Part shown: in pieces, positions 42,991 through 54,694 of the stretch
How positions within the stretch are numbered: position 1 is the first letter of the stretch
Layout: each line of letters starts with the position of its first letter
DNA from: Asterella californica
Lineage: Eukaryota; Streptophyta; Marchantiopsida; Marchantiales; Aytoniaceae
Length of the DNA: 64,000 nucleotides
Assembly: GCA_036924285.1 (NCBI GenBank)
Contig: JAYKYS010000012.1
Location: 2,852,001-2,916,000, forward strand
Direction: 5' to 3'
Translations under genes and position numbers: made by a program
The notes under the pieces: model-generated
The model's database searches: none
Told to the model about the DNA's origin: nothing
The model's input: the letters and a program-made list of their open reading frames with translations, nothing else

Positions 42991-43290
42991 GATGTATATT
43001 CACTCTCTTCCGAGTTCGGAAGAGGGGGAATAATCATTTAATTTATACCTAACCCTTCCGTCTAGAAGGGTTAAGTATAAATTATAGGTATCATTAAATC
43101 GAAATGTAACAGTGTATTGTTCTCCGGTCTTGTATCTTCTGGAGTGCAACACTCAGGTCAAGATTTATGGGTTTTTTCTCACTCTCCGCGTGTTTCTAGG
43201 TATGGATAACAGATAATGTTTATAAAATTTTTTAATTTTTGATATCTACTTAGTATATATTTTCTATTTAACATATATATATTCTCGATA
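42991..43290 (+). repeat. Twin-hairpin repeat, copy 3 (A-B-P order)
   Basis: Hairpin A at about 42991-43036, hairpin B at 43040-43083 (19-bp arms AATTTATACCTAACCCTTC and GAAGGGTTAAGTATAAATT, one mismatch, 6-base loop). Flank P then reads TCCGGTCTTGTATCTTCTGG, TTTATGGGTTTTTTC and GATAATGTTTATAAAATTTT. The whole copy aligns with the reverse complement of copy 1. Confidence 0.8.
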
Positions 43291-43599
43291 ACATTAAGTG
43301 AACATTTTTTGGAGTTCATTTGGCATGCATATCATTATTAGTCGCCATGTCTAGAACTCTAACGGTCGCGCAGATAGATTTTCAAAACTCGTCACACAGC
43401 CAATCCGTCGCTTGGTTTTTTGGTTCTGGCTGTCGCCTTCCTCCCATTTCCCATTTTCCCGGTTGAGATATATATTATATGAGCTTGTGAACAGTCCAGT
43501 GTCATACATTACGTTGGGAAACCCATCAATTTCGAATTCAGACATGTTCTAGAGATTCTCTGATATTTTTGTTTGATTTGTTTTTAAGAGGTTTTTTTT

Positions 43600-43815
43600 A
43601 GCGTAGCTAACCCTTCTGACAAGAAGAGTTAGGTAATAAATTTAACTTACAATAAATTAATATAGAAATAGTTAAAACTTCCCGGACTTGTACTTATAGC
43701 AGCACGGCAATCTACTCGTTGTTTATGATTTTTATCTGGATCTTCTCAAGTTTCCAGACATGGGTTAATAGTTAATATTTATAAATTATTTCGATTATAT
43801 TTATCTACTTGGTAT
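43600..43815 (+). repeat. Twin-hairpin repeat, copy 4 (B-P, A missing)
   Basis: Hairpin B remnant AGCTAACCCTTCT-GAC-AAGAAGAGTTAGGT at 43605-43634. The flank follows with CCCGGACTTGTACTTATAGC and GTTAATATTTATAAATTATT, parallel to copy 3. Confidence 0.6.
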
Positions 43816-44259
43816 GTGATCTTTTTTGATTGTTTTCAACAAGAATGAGTAGAAAAGGGAGAATAAAATATATTTTTTCCCGCTCTGTACTTCAGGCCAG
43901 AAAAAGAGAATCTTCTTGTTTCTTTTCAAGAAAGTGAAATCAACTCCATATATTTGATTCATTATTAAATAATTCCATCAAATTGGTATGAAAAAAGAGA
44001 CAAAAGGTGAAGGTAGTGAAGGCTTTGATTTCAATGATCAATGCGGTCAAAATTTAACTGAGTGGAATGAATGAAAGGACCACTTTTTCCCCCAAATTCC
44101 AGTAACTTGATTGGTACACATTGTTGTTGTTTTTGTCATACTAGGGAGATGCAGTTAGCTAGACACCATAGAGATTAATAGATTACAAGTGATGAGGAAA
44201 AGACCATAGATAAAGAATAATAGAGATAATCTCATGGGTTAGTTAGAATTTCGAACTGT

Positions 44260-44620
44260 TTATAAAAGTATGAAATGAATATTTCTTTCCTTCTCTCAGT
44301 GTTCTTTGAGTTTGAAAAAATATTCTTTTTAGAGAATATTTCTCCAAGAAACCCCAAAATCTTCGTCTTAATATTTTTATATCAATTCTAAGTAGTTTGT
44401 TTTGAAATGAATCACATCTTGTAAAGCTAGTGAATAACTTTAATTTGATTCTTTATTTCAATGATTTTAAGTTGAGATGAAGAAGTAATCACTAAAAACA
44501 TTATCTGTATAACGGTTAAATTTCTCTGTTCTTTGAAAACAAACCCGCCAACTAAGGTCTTTTGGGTTACCAAGAGCACTTGTAGTCATGCTGGAGGTTT
44601 AAATGTATAATTTACTTGAA
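44260..44620 (+). repeat. Dispersed repeat D, copy 2
   Basis: Contains GTTTGTTTTGAAATGAATC, CTTGTAAAGCTAGTGAA, TTTGATTCTTTATTTCAATG and GGTTACCAAGAGCACTTG in the same order as 16370-16720 and 58490-58770. A second, shorter version follows at 44680-44890 (ATAAGGTGTAAAGCTTGTGAA). Confidence 0.55.
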
Positions 44621-44890
44621 TCATACAGTTGTTAATGACTTGAAAGTTCTAAGTTATAAAAACCTCCAGTTCGATTATAAAAGGAAGAAACGAATATTCC
44701 TTTTCCTCCTCTTGGTACTTTTACATGACGGGAAAGATTTTCATTTTCTCCCAGAATATACTCAACTTCTATATGTATATACTTGTATATCATTTCTAAC
44801 TGTATTGAATTCTAAACAAATCATAAGGTGTAAAGCTTGTGAACAGCTATCAACTGAATCTTCATTCTTCTGATTCCATGGAAGAATGGA

Positions 44891-46469
44891 ACTCTATGAT
44901 GAAAAACAAGTTTACGTTAACGGTTATTGTTCTATGCTCCCTGACCGTAAACTTGAGAAATGAGAAATTCTGGGTGGCCCCCGAGCTCTTATACTAGAAC
45001 GGGGGTTGAAGTTTTCTAATTAAATATTTCACAGAGGATAAATGCTACCAATAAAACATTGTGCCATATATTTCTTATGACCAGACATTATCCTAATTGT
45101 GCATGTACCTGATTGGTTCACGTTTGAAAGAGATATTACAGTTACTTTTCTTTTTCACCTCATCACACTCTTCTATGCTCATTCTGTCAGTTGAAAGTGA
45201 TGGTTACTGTCATACTCCTAACGCTCAAAGTTTGCTTACTTCCCCAGGCCTAGATAGGTGCTGGCCGTAACTCTCGCTGTGTTGAAACGCAGCTCAGTTG
45301 CATTTACAGTGAATTGATTGGTCTGTGCAGGAGGAGCAGAAACTGCTAGCAGTCAAGAAGCAACTCGGAGATCAGAGAAAGAAATGAGATGAGCGAAAGA
45401 AGAGTAAGCCCCTCATCTCCAAAGTTGCTTGGCGACTTGCTGCTCGAACTATCAACATAATGGAGTTTCTGATCGTAACGATGGACGATCCCAAGACATG
45501 TAATCTTCTCAAGACCCGAGTAGTCTTTGCTTTCCAGATTTTTCTTCTCTTTCTGTGTTCCGGTAGATTCCAGAGAATGCCCCGCGATTGAGACCAATTC
45601 AAACCGGTGAAGCACGCGTAGCTATGTCAGTGTGGTACGCACATAAGCACGGTAGTTACATCATTGGGAATAGAAACTACATAGCAAAGGAGAGACACGA
45701 TCTTCATCGGTGGTTATGATAGTCTAAACGAGAAACTAGACAATGATCAAGTGAAGATTCTTGCTCAAAACTGATCTGGGAGATCGATGATATAGCTGCA
45801 GCTATAGGATTCAAATAAATTGCTAGAGCAGATCGTAGTTCCAATCTACTACGGTACTCGCAAGGTTTCAGTAAGGGCTAATATATCAGAAGATCCTTGA
45901 TCGTCATCAGCATGCAATAAGTTCATTCATAATCGTTTAGTTTCCAATCTACCATTTCTACGCACACATAGTTGATCCCTAGAGATCCCAGCATTGAATT
46001 GTTGTCAAAATGAGACTGCCACAGATCATTTGGAGCTACACTCTCAAGGTGCTGCCAGCTACCGTAGCCTGAAGATCGAAATCGAATGAGAAACATGCAT
46101 GCGAAGCGTTTCAATATGTAGGTGACAAACTGAAAGATCATGGGGAAGTACTTGTCAATGTACGTTTGTTTCTTCAGCGTAATCTTCCTGCTCGCTGGCC
46201 CCATGATCAGTAGAAGACTGGGAGCCAGCTTGGTACCAAACACTCCACTTACTACAGGGGCCGAGCTTCATGGACGTGTTATCTTCCCGGCACGGCGTCA
46301 CACTATGGTCATTGGCTCGTGTCTAATCGTACTCCAACCAGCCATCAATGCAGTCGAGGCAGGCGTAGGAATCGAGGTTCAGCAGATAACACGAGGGAGT
46401 GTAGCGAAAAGGTCTATTGTCAAGGTGGTGCGATAGCGCGGCGTTTCATGCTCGCGTCGGGGAGATGAT
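44891..46469. other. Unassigned; possible small gene remains
   Basis: An open frame at 46140-46436 (98 codons, plus) starts MGKYLSMYVCFFSVIFLLAG, which looks like a signal peptide or membrane segment, but I recognise no family. The opposite strand is also open here (45923-46243). At 45331 a plus frame after CTGTGCAG reads EEQKLLAVKKQLGDQRKK and could be an old exon. No call is safe. Confidence 0.25.
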
Positions 46470-47610
46470 GGTCTAGAGTCCGAGTAAGGAATGAAGTTGT
46501 TTCTTTTTTATCTGCTTGCTTAGGCTTAGGGTGCTTGTTCTCTCTCGTTTATTTTTGTTTCTCGTTATATTCTATCCGGTTTAGACGAGAAACATCTTTG
46601 TCTCTCCCTTGCTTAGGCTTAGGGTGCTTGTTCTCTCTCGTTTATTTTTGTTTCTCGTTACATTCTATCCGGTTAAGACGAGAAACATCTATCCGGTTTA
46701 GACGATTTTTGTTTCTCGTTATATTCTATCCGTTTAGACGAAAAACATCATTGATTTTTGTCTCTCGCTTGCTTAGGCTTAGGGTGCTTGTTCTCTCTCG
46801 TTTATTTTTGTTTCTTGTTACATTCTATCCGGTTTAGGCGAGAAATATCTATCCGATTTAGACGATTTCTATTTCTCGTTACATTCTATCCGGTTAAGAC
46901 GAGAAACATCTTTCCGATTTAAGTAATTTTTGGTTCTCGTTATATTCTATCCGGTTTAGATGAAAAATATCGTTGATTTTTGTTTCCTGTTACATTCTAT
47001 CCGGTTAAGACGAGAAATATCTATCCGATTTAGGTGATGTTTGTTTCTCGTTGTATTCGATCCGGTTTAGGCGAAAAAACATCATTGATTCTTGCTTCTT
47101 GTTACATTCTATCCGGTTTAGACGAGATCGTGCCAGGGAGATGAAGGTCTAGAGTTCGAGTAAGGAATGAAGTTGTTTCTTCTTTGTCTCTCGATTGCTT
47201 AGGCTTAGGGTGCTTGTTCTCTCTCGTTTGTTTTTGTTTCTCGTTACATTCTATCCGGTTTAGATGATTTTTGTTTCTCGTTACATTCTATCCAGTTTAG
47301 GCGAGAAATAAGATCTCGTTACATCCTTTTGTCTATCCGGTCTAGAGTTCGAATAAGGAATGAAGTTGTTTCTTCTTTGTCTCTCGCTGGCTTAGGCTTA
47401 GGGTGCTTGTTCTCTCTCATTGAATTTTTGTTTCTCGTTATATTCTATCCGGTTTAAGCGAGAAATATCGTTGATTTTTTGTTTCTCGTTACATTCTATC
47501 TGATTTAGACGAGAAACAAGATTTTGTTATATCCTTTTGTTTATCCGGTTTAGACGAGAGATTTTCTTGTTTCTCGTTACATTCTTCTGTATATCAGGTT
47601 TAGGACTTAG
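46470..47610. repeat. Minisatellite of about 44-bp foldback units
   Basis: Built from variants of a unit like TTTCTCGTTACATTCTATCC followed by GGTTTAGACGAGAAACATC. Each unit starts TTTCTCGT and ends ACGAGAAA, so each can fold on itself. Longer spacers with CTTAGGCTTAGGGTGCTTG recur. A header GGTCTAGAGT(T/C)CGA(G/A)TAAGG appears at 46470, 47146 and 47339, giving a higher-order pattern. Open frames across it only reflect the repeat. Confidence 0.9.
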
Positions 47611-47670
47611 AAAAATTCTGAGTCGCAAGTTATCTTCCAAGCAGCATACGGGCAAGTTGAGAGATTTATC

Positions 47671-48105
47671 GCATACACATCGCTACACAACATACATCGT
47701 TGGCAGAGATACATCACACATACACATAACACATGGATGATGTCAAATACATACACAAGTGTACCACAATGATAAATGATATGTACTCACTCCATCATGC
47801 CAACCGGCACTAAACAATCAGTAAAGTCGAGCCAAATCTACTCTGTGCTCGCAGAGAATCCAGATTGCACTCACCAAGACTATCCACCAAAGCCAAGAGC
47901 TTGAAGACTCAACTCGAAGAACTAAGACCTCCAAGCCCTACCTGCGAAGTATATCCTTAGTGGGCTATCCCAAGAACTCGTCCTAACGGCACTAAAGCCC
48001 TACCAGGATTAGCCACTCCGCATTCGGTCAACCTAGCCGAGGTGCTAAACTGACGTGACAGCTGTCGTGCGCATACATATTGCTACACAACATACATCGT
48101 TGTCA
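47671..48105. repeat. Pair of 36-bp direct repeats
   Basis: CGCATACACATCGCTACACA (47670 onward) and CGCATACATATTGCTACACA (48069 onward), each continuing ACATACATCGTTG, lie 399 bp apart in the same orientation. The DNA between has no recognised gene. Confidence 0.7.
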
Positions 48106-48119
48106 GAAGTGAGTCTAAA

Positions 48120-48610
48120 TGGTGTTTATTGATCATCAAGGTCGTGTAAATTGTAGTACTTAGTATACGTCAATGACTTCAATTGTAAAGAATGATCATG
48201 TATGGAGAAAGTTGTGAAGTTTTAGTTAACATGGGAGATGGAATAGTGCTCATGAGTAGCTTATTAGTCTTAGAACTGTTCTTTGTAGACAATTGTGAGA
48301 TCGGTTGCTATGTGTAGTTGAGAAAATCTGTAAAGAATAGGTCTTTGTTTGAAACTTCTTCCAGCTCACATTGCTTTGGCACTATAAGTTGAACCATTCG
48401 AAGATAACGTGGGGTGCCAAGTTATCTGGAGATGAGATGGTAGATGTCTTTTAAATATATTATTGATGTGGGATGTCTTTGTGTGCTCCAATGCTAATGC
48501 AATTACTTGGTATCGATATTAGATATGACATTATCCGTTGGAATTCCTAAATGACCTTTTAGTTAGAAGATTAACTCGGATTCCTCGAGGTATAATTAAT
48601 AAAAATTGCA
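48120..48610 (+). repeat. Dispersed repeat E, copy 2
   Basis: Parallel to 24130-24670 in block order and orientation, with many substitutions. Shared blocks include AATTGTGAGA, TGTAGTTGAGAAAATCT, GCCAAGTT and AGATGTCTTTTAAA. Confidence 0.5.
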
Positions 48611-50800
48611 ATGTTGGCATCTCTTAGTATAAGGACAGAGAGATGACCTCAAAGGTGATGTGAAGTTGGTACAAAAAGGATCTGAAAACAATATGTGTTG
48701 CATATTTGCAAAGCATAAAATGAATTATCAAAGAATAATATTAAAAAAATAACATGTGTCATGACTTACATAGTGATACTTTATTTGAGGTTTAGATATC
48801 CAATCCTTCACACAACATGATCTAGCTCTTAACAGAATGCTACAGTTGCTATGATCTACTTCGTTGTGTTCAAAACACTTTGAATGTCAATTAAGAAAAA
48901 AAAATTCAGATCTCCTCTGCTTAGAAAAACCAAAGAAAAATAAAGAATTTGCATAACGCAGTAATGAAGACAAATTGAAGTAACCATGTAACAAACTGAA
49001 AAAAGAATCATCATATTTACCTGGAGAAGTCAAAAATACATGTCGATTGCTCTCTTTGCACAAGTATAAATCCAAGATTTCAGTTGTCAGTTAGATCATG
49101 TTGCAATGCAGTTGCACCAACGCAAAGTACAACAACAGATGTTGATGCTACGGAAGACTTTCATTTTCACTTTCAATCAATCTGAGTTCAGAGGCAATAC
49201 AATACTGTACTGCCTCTGAACTTGTGAGTTTGTTCTCATATATAGATTAAGTGACAAACTCGCAACCATTCAAGACAGTGAGTGAACAAGACTGCTTCAT
49301 CTACTTGTGCAAAATGATATTCTTTGTTTATTCAGTAGGTGCTCTTTGGATTTTGACAAAATTATTTGCAGTTTCCAAAGGTCAAATTCTTTCAGATCTA
49401 CATCTCCAACACATTTGTCATGATGTACAACTCCGTCAATAACAATCAATGGAGTTAGAGCTTTGATGATGGATGTAATTTCAGTTTTCCAAAAGTTATC
49501 ACATTTCACTCTTATAAATATTATCATCTATTAAAAAGTTTCAAATATTTCATTTATCAACGGGTTGTTTCATTATTACCATTTTGACTCCAATCAAATC
49601 ATATCCACAAATAGCACAAATTTTTATCGTTTACAAACAACTAAAGAAATTGTAAGTTACTATTTCTTCCACAAATATGAATTAAAACTTTAAAACTCAT
49701 ATTGATATGATACTTCAAAAAAATATAATAATTGAAATAGACTGTTCTGATTCGTATATAATTTATTTTCATGTTCATCTATTTCTGATACATTCTTCTG
49801 GTTAATGAGCATATATGGAACTTAATTGAATTTGTAAACAGTTTGAAGTGCAATACTGCTTCTATCTCTTCCTACTGATGTACAATCTTACTAACATCTT
49901 GACAGAAAATCATGCCAAGAACGTTTACGTCAAACATAAAGTCGATAAAGTACATCATCTATGAAAAAACTCAAAACTTTAATATAACTAAAGCTACAAA
50001 TGACAAACAACTTCTTTCAAGTACTCCATTTCTCTAGTCAATAATGACTATGTGTGACAAGTCGAGCAAGCAAGCAAAATTGATCAAATTTGTTGCATTC
50101 CAGCAGTAATTTTTGTTGTAGTGGTATTACATTGTTACAACTGTGGATGGAATTAGGATTGTGTGAGTGACAATTTTCTGATCAGAGGAATATTTTGCAC
50201 TTGGACCTTGAACCATTGTGCAAACCGAAAGCAGTCAAAATTCTTTGGTAAGAACTTAGAAGCTTATGTTAGACGATAAAATTCGTACCACTACCATGAT
50301 TATAATATCATCATTCAATATTTGTAATTATTTTACTCTACATCTATTTATATATGACAGAAAAAACCAACGTGACAAGTACTGATGCAATTGATTGCAT
50401 TTAGAAAAGATCCACTTAAGTAGGTGCACTTCAAAAAAGTCACACAAGAACATGCACCAGACCACCTGAAGAATTTCTATACCATTTGCTCTTGTTTGCT
50501 TAGATTAAGTTTGGTGCTTCACCAATAGTTGAGATATGTATTATATCGTCAACTCATATTTTGCATTTTCATTACAATTATGTATAATACTAACCATTTG
50601 GTAAGAGAATGAAGCTCAAGAATTACTCAGACATGCCCGAGAAGTTTTGAAATTGTCCATTTCTCGGACAATGTTCACTTTGTATTTGATCCATAAAGAT
50701 GTTGAATTCGTTATCTAACCAATCAAAAATCAATCACTCCAATACATATTTTCCTATATATATATGATACAAAAAGATAAGTACTTAGTTACTGGACCTG
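48611..50800. other. AT-rich intergenic, no gene recognised
   Basis: Open frames are under 80 codons and without motif. It contains a hairpin at 49185-49222 (AGTTCAGAGGCA pairs with TGCCTCTGAACT, perfect 12 bp, with more pairing inside the loop). Confidence 0.6.
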
Positions 50801-50802
50801 GT

Positions 50803-51060
50803 GAATGCATATTCACGCAAGATGGGAGAGGAAAATATTCACGGTATTAATTTATTACCTAACCTTTCCGTTGGGAAGGGTTAGCTAATAAATTAGAACT
50901 CAGATTTATCACCTAGTATTGACGATTAGTGGTAGACATATGTACCTTGAGGAGCGCGGCTGTCTGCGCTCCCTTTATGGTTTATGTTTAGCACCTCTCG
51001 CTTTCTCAGGTTGGACTAATAGTTAATATGTATAGAATTTTTAAAACTGCTTAGATATAG
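50803..51060 (+). repeat. Twin-hairpin repeat, copy 5 (A-B-P order)
   Basis: Hairpin A remnant (AATGCATATTCAC ... AAATATTCAC) at 50803-50841. Hairpin B at 50849-50894 has 21-bp arms, AATTTATTACCTAACCTTTCC and its partner, with two mismatches and loop GTTG. Flank P follows with TTTATGGTTTATG and AATAGTTAATATGTATAG. It also holds a small GC hairpin GGAGCGC ... GCGCTCC at about 50953-50974. Confidence 0.8.
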
Positions 51061-51256
51061 AAGAAGTCAGAGAGAATTACATGATACTAGTCGTTCCGAT
51101 GTGCATCCCTCGCTAGCCACAGCCAGAAGGTACACCCTTGCTCAAAGGAAAGGCTCTCGCTACGACACCGTGCATGACTCGCTGACAAGAGTTGTCTTCA
51201 TGACACAACAACTAGTCGTTGAGCATCTCCAGCAAACAGGACAATATACCTGATGG

Positions 51257-52075
51257 GTGAAGCCAAGATCTTTAATTTGGTTTGACTATTATCTCATGAA
51301 GAGTTATGAGGAAGATCGATGGATTAGAACCCTTACAATGCCTAAGGCCTTGTTCCTCCACCTTGTCACTCTACTTGAGTCACATGTGCCAAGAGGTGAT
51401 ACTCATTATCGGAAAGTTGTCCTCGTCGAGGTTCGAGTTGGGACAACGTTACTCATGTTGACCTCAAGCATGACTCATTTTCAGGTGGGCGAGAGGTTTG
51501 GTATAAAAGAAACCACCTCTCAAGAAGTATTTGCGGATGTTGTTATTGCTATGAATGAAATCCTTGGTCCTCAATTTGTCCATTGACCTACTGGATTAGC
51601 TATAGAACGAGTTTCTCAAGGTCTTTTCAGGAAAGCTGGTCTCCCAAATTGTCAAGGTGTCATAGACGATTGACACATTAAAACCAGAGTCTCGTCAGCC
51701 AGACAACTACCACCTGCTTAGTGTTGTAGAGTGTGTGCGACACATAAGGACATTTTCTCAATGTGAGTTGCGACTAGGTAGGCTCAAACCACGACTCACT
51801 AGTTTTTAGAACCTCTGTCACGTGGACTCATATTCGAGAAGGATAATTACACTACCTAATGGATTTCAGCTTCACCCGTATTTGTTAGGAGACTCTGGTT
51901 ACACGATGGAACATTTTCGCTGAACCCGAGGTCGTCACATGTACATAGACTATTCATAGAATGACAAATAAAAGATAGAGTGTGTAGTGAGCAAGTCTTC
52001 GGTTATGAAAGGATGGTTTGCAATTCTTAGTGTTGAGATCAGCAGTAGCGTGAATGGGAAGCTGAAATAGTGGTG
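51257..52075 (+). pseudogene. PIF/Harbinger transposase relic 2 (DDE_Tnp_4 type)
   Basis: MPKALFLHLVTLLESHV, DTHYRKVVLVEVRVGTTLL, FQVGERFGIKETTSQEVF and MNEILGPQFVH are typical of the N-terminal half. After a TGA where Trp is usual (VHW becoming VH-stop, 51584-51586), the pattern goes on in frame with IERVSQGLFRKAGLPNCQG and the first catalytic Asp in GVIDD. A stop follows. The second Asp appears in YLLGDSGYT (near 51885) and the Glu block in EQVFGYERMV (near 51989). All three acidic positions can be traced. GAGCATCTCCAGC (51221) may be one terminal inverted repeat. Confidence 0.8.
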
Positions 52076-52103
52076 TTGTTATGTGTTACATAATTTTCTA
52101 GTG

Positions 52104-52181
52104 CAGTGCTCGTTGTCCTAGAGGACGTGGTGGTAAATGTAGACTCGGCTGCCACCACGTCTTTTGGGACAACGAGCACTG
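52104..52181. repeat. 30-bp-arm hairpin after Harbinger relic 2
   Basis: Arms 52104-52133 and 52152-52181, three mismatches in 30, each of which would be a G-U pair in RNA on one strand; 18-base loop. The outer ends are CAGTGCTCGTTGTCC and GGACAACGAGCACTG. Confidence 0.9.
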
Positions 52182-52199
52182 ACCATGTTCAAAACTTTA

Positions 52200-54690
52200 T
52201 CAAGGAGAGTGACAGTGAAGTTAGAGACGCGTATTTGGAGTCGTCTTCAGCTCCTTGATGCTTCAAGGACCCTTGAGGTATGTTTCAGTGTTGTAAATCT
52301 GCAAGGCTGCAAGTTACTTGACTATGGTTTAACAAGTTATTTGATTATGTTTATTTTCGAAGTCAAAAGAGTGGAGCCTCTGTCTACGCTAGTAATAATA
52401 TTTTTGTTTCTCTGAAAAATATGTTCTCGGTACTTTAGTATTTTCAAGTGAGTTCCGTCGAAGAGATAGATGACAAGTCTACAATGATATATGTGATCAT
52501 CGGATATTATCACCAATACCAACTTGCTAAAGCATCTGAAAGTGGATACATTTATTGTCTTCCGCTCCTCCACTCTCACTCTTTTCTCAGTACACTTTCT
52601 GTAATCTTCCTTCAATCATCGAGGGAGTAGTTGTTAAGTAACATAAAGTAGTTTCTAAAATAGTGAAATTATGTTGCTTCGATATCAGACTTGAGCAGAT
52701 TTCGCAAGAGTGGTTTTGTTGATGTCACATGAGGGATACTGTTTGAATTTTGAAAAAGACTCTGAACAAGTAAAATATTACTCTTTTCGAGGCTGTATTG
52801 GTTGCAACTAACATGATTGCACAGCAGATGACTTGTGCTTCTAAGTTCAAAGTCTATTCAATAGCATATCAATACGTAAGTAAGCTAGCAAAGAGGTCTC
52901 AGGAAGTCCATCAGTTAGGACAACAAGGCATCGCATCTTCACTTCAAGACTTGATTTATCACTCGTTCGAAGCACATGCTTTGATGTTTTTTGAGAAATC
53001 ATTGGGTAGCATGGGTGAAAACTCATTTTCAACTTTTCTTCTCGATGTTTAGTTCGAAAGACTGATATTCACTTGGATTCATCACATGACGTTCACTGTG
53101 GACCTTGGAGTCTGATACACCTAAACCGTCATTACCAAGCTTCGACCACGATTGGTATGCAGATGATCCCGTTGTGAAGGTACAACGAGTTGCAAACTCC
53201 GAGAAGTGGGAGTTGTTTGTGCTGAGTTGACTTAGCATGGAAATCAACCTAGAAGAACTGAAGGTGATATTTCATGTGTGGCACGAATTGTGCTTGCAAT
53301 GGTGAGAAGATGCAAATCAAATAGAGTTGGATTTGATCTTCGAGCTTTCCATGCTGATATGTGTCAAGTTTACCGTCACTGGTCATGTAATCAGCATAAG
53401 CTTGTGAAGAGTATGACTGTAGACTTGTTTGCAGCTCACGAAGTAGTCAATGTTGATCATGTGCTACTTTACGGGGTCGACTCAGGGTTCCTATGTCCTT
53501 CAGATGTAGTTTGTGAAATTCCGTGAGAGTAATTGCTACTTGATTTTTACAGCTTGCTATCATGACAGTTTGAAGTTTGAAACTCGAGCTTGAGCTCCCA
53601 AGGATAATGAATTCTGTCTTTCTACAAAGTTTCTTTCGTTTCAAACTGCTGGTTACCTCGGTTCCTTCTGATTGATTTCGATACAGTTACTCTGATCTTT
53701 TGATCTTTCGAGATGGATGGACTTATGAGCTTCTACTCAAGGTTGTAATTGACCTCTTGTTTAGTCGTTGAACCCTTACTAGCAACGAGTAACAACGCTA
53801 TTATAGGAGATTGTGTTTGATGTCATAGGTGCTTTTCTTTGAAATTTTTAGTCTCATAGAATTTCAAATCGAGTTATCTGTGCGGCTTGAATTCGAGGTC
53901 GATAGTCTCAAAAGTCTTCAAATTATCTTTCGTGCTTGTTGAAATCACCACGGCTATGCTACGTGAAGTACTACATGAAAACATCATGTACGAGTTCGCT
54001 CACACCTCTTTTCATAACAATCCACGTTGAATGAAACGAGTTCAGTCTGTCACGAAATTGCCTTCATTACATTGATATTAGTGCTCCATAACGGTAGAGA
54101 CGGTTGCCTGGGGCGGTGCCAGTAGATTTGTGAAGTGAAAAAACCTCGTCTCGAGCACTCGTGTTGACAGTCTCAGGACCGGCTGATTCTCGCGTTAATC
54201 TTAAATTAACTGTTTTCAGAATGTGATTGCGGTTATAGCCTAAGTAATATCAATCGAGAAGCTGAGACCGTAGTCTCAGTGGGTCTTGCTCCTCCAAGAT
54301 GGTGAACTGACAGTATAGAAAGACTACCAAGACGATAAAATAAGGAGTGTCATTTCTTTGGAGCTGGTATTTCATCGGTTAGAGGTACCTAGCTGGCATC
54401 GATCGCGGATAGTCTCGGATCAGAAAATACGAGTTAGGTGATGTGACTGCATTTTCTCGAGTTAATTACACGGATTGTAACACGAGAATCTATTCGAACT
54501 GTTTTGTGTCACGAGAAAAATAAATCTGTCGAGCATCATCCGAAAAGGAAAATCAAGAGAGCTGAAATCAGATGTCGTTAACATCACCGTCTTAGCTAAA
54601 GCGAAGATATGACATCCTTTAATAATACTCTGCATCCGCTTGTAGTCTAACACCGTGGACTTATCCACTTCTTTGCTTTGGAAAAATAGA
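52200..54690. other. Unassigned; short open frames
   Basis: Plus frames at 52798-53052 (84 codons) and 53278-53526 (82 codons) have balanced composition and look more gene-like than their neighbours, but I recognise no motif. The second contains HADMCQVYRHWSCNQHKL. They may be exons of a decayed transposon gene. Confidence 0.3.
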
Positions 54691-54694
54691 AGAA

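Noticed and set aside
46535..46837. 100-codon open frame across the minisatellite
   Set aside because: It only translates the repeat unit (repeated RRETS); no evidence of a gene.
46470..47610. Minisatellite as a CRISPR array
   Set aside because: Units are contiguous variants with no unique spacers of fixed length, and the DNA is from a plant nucleus.
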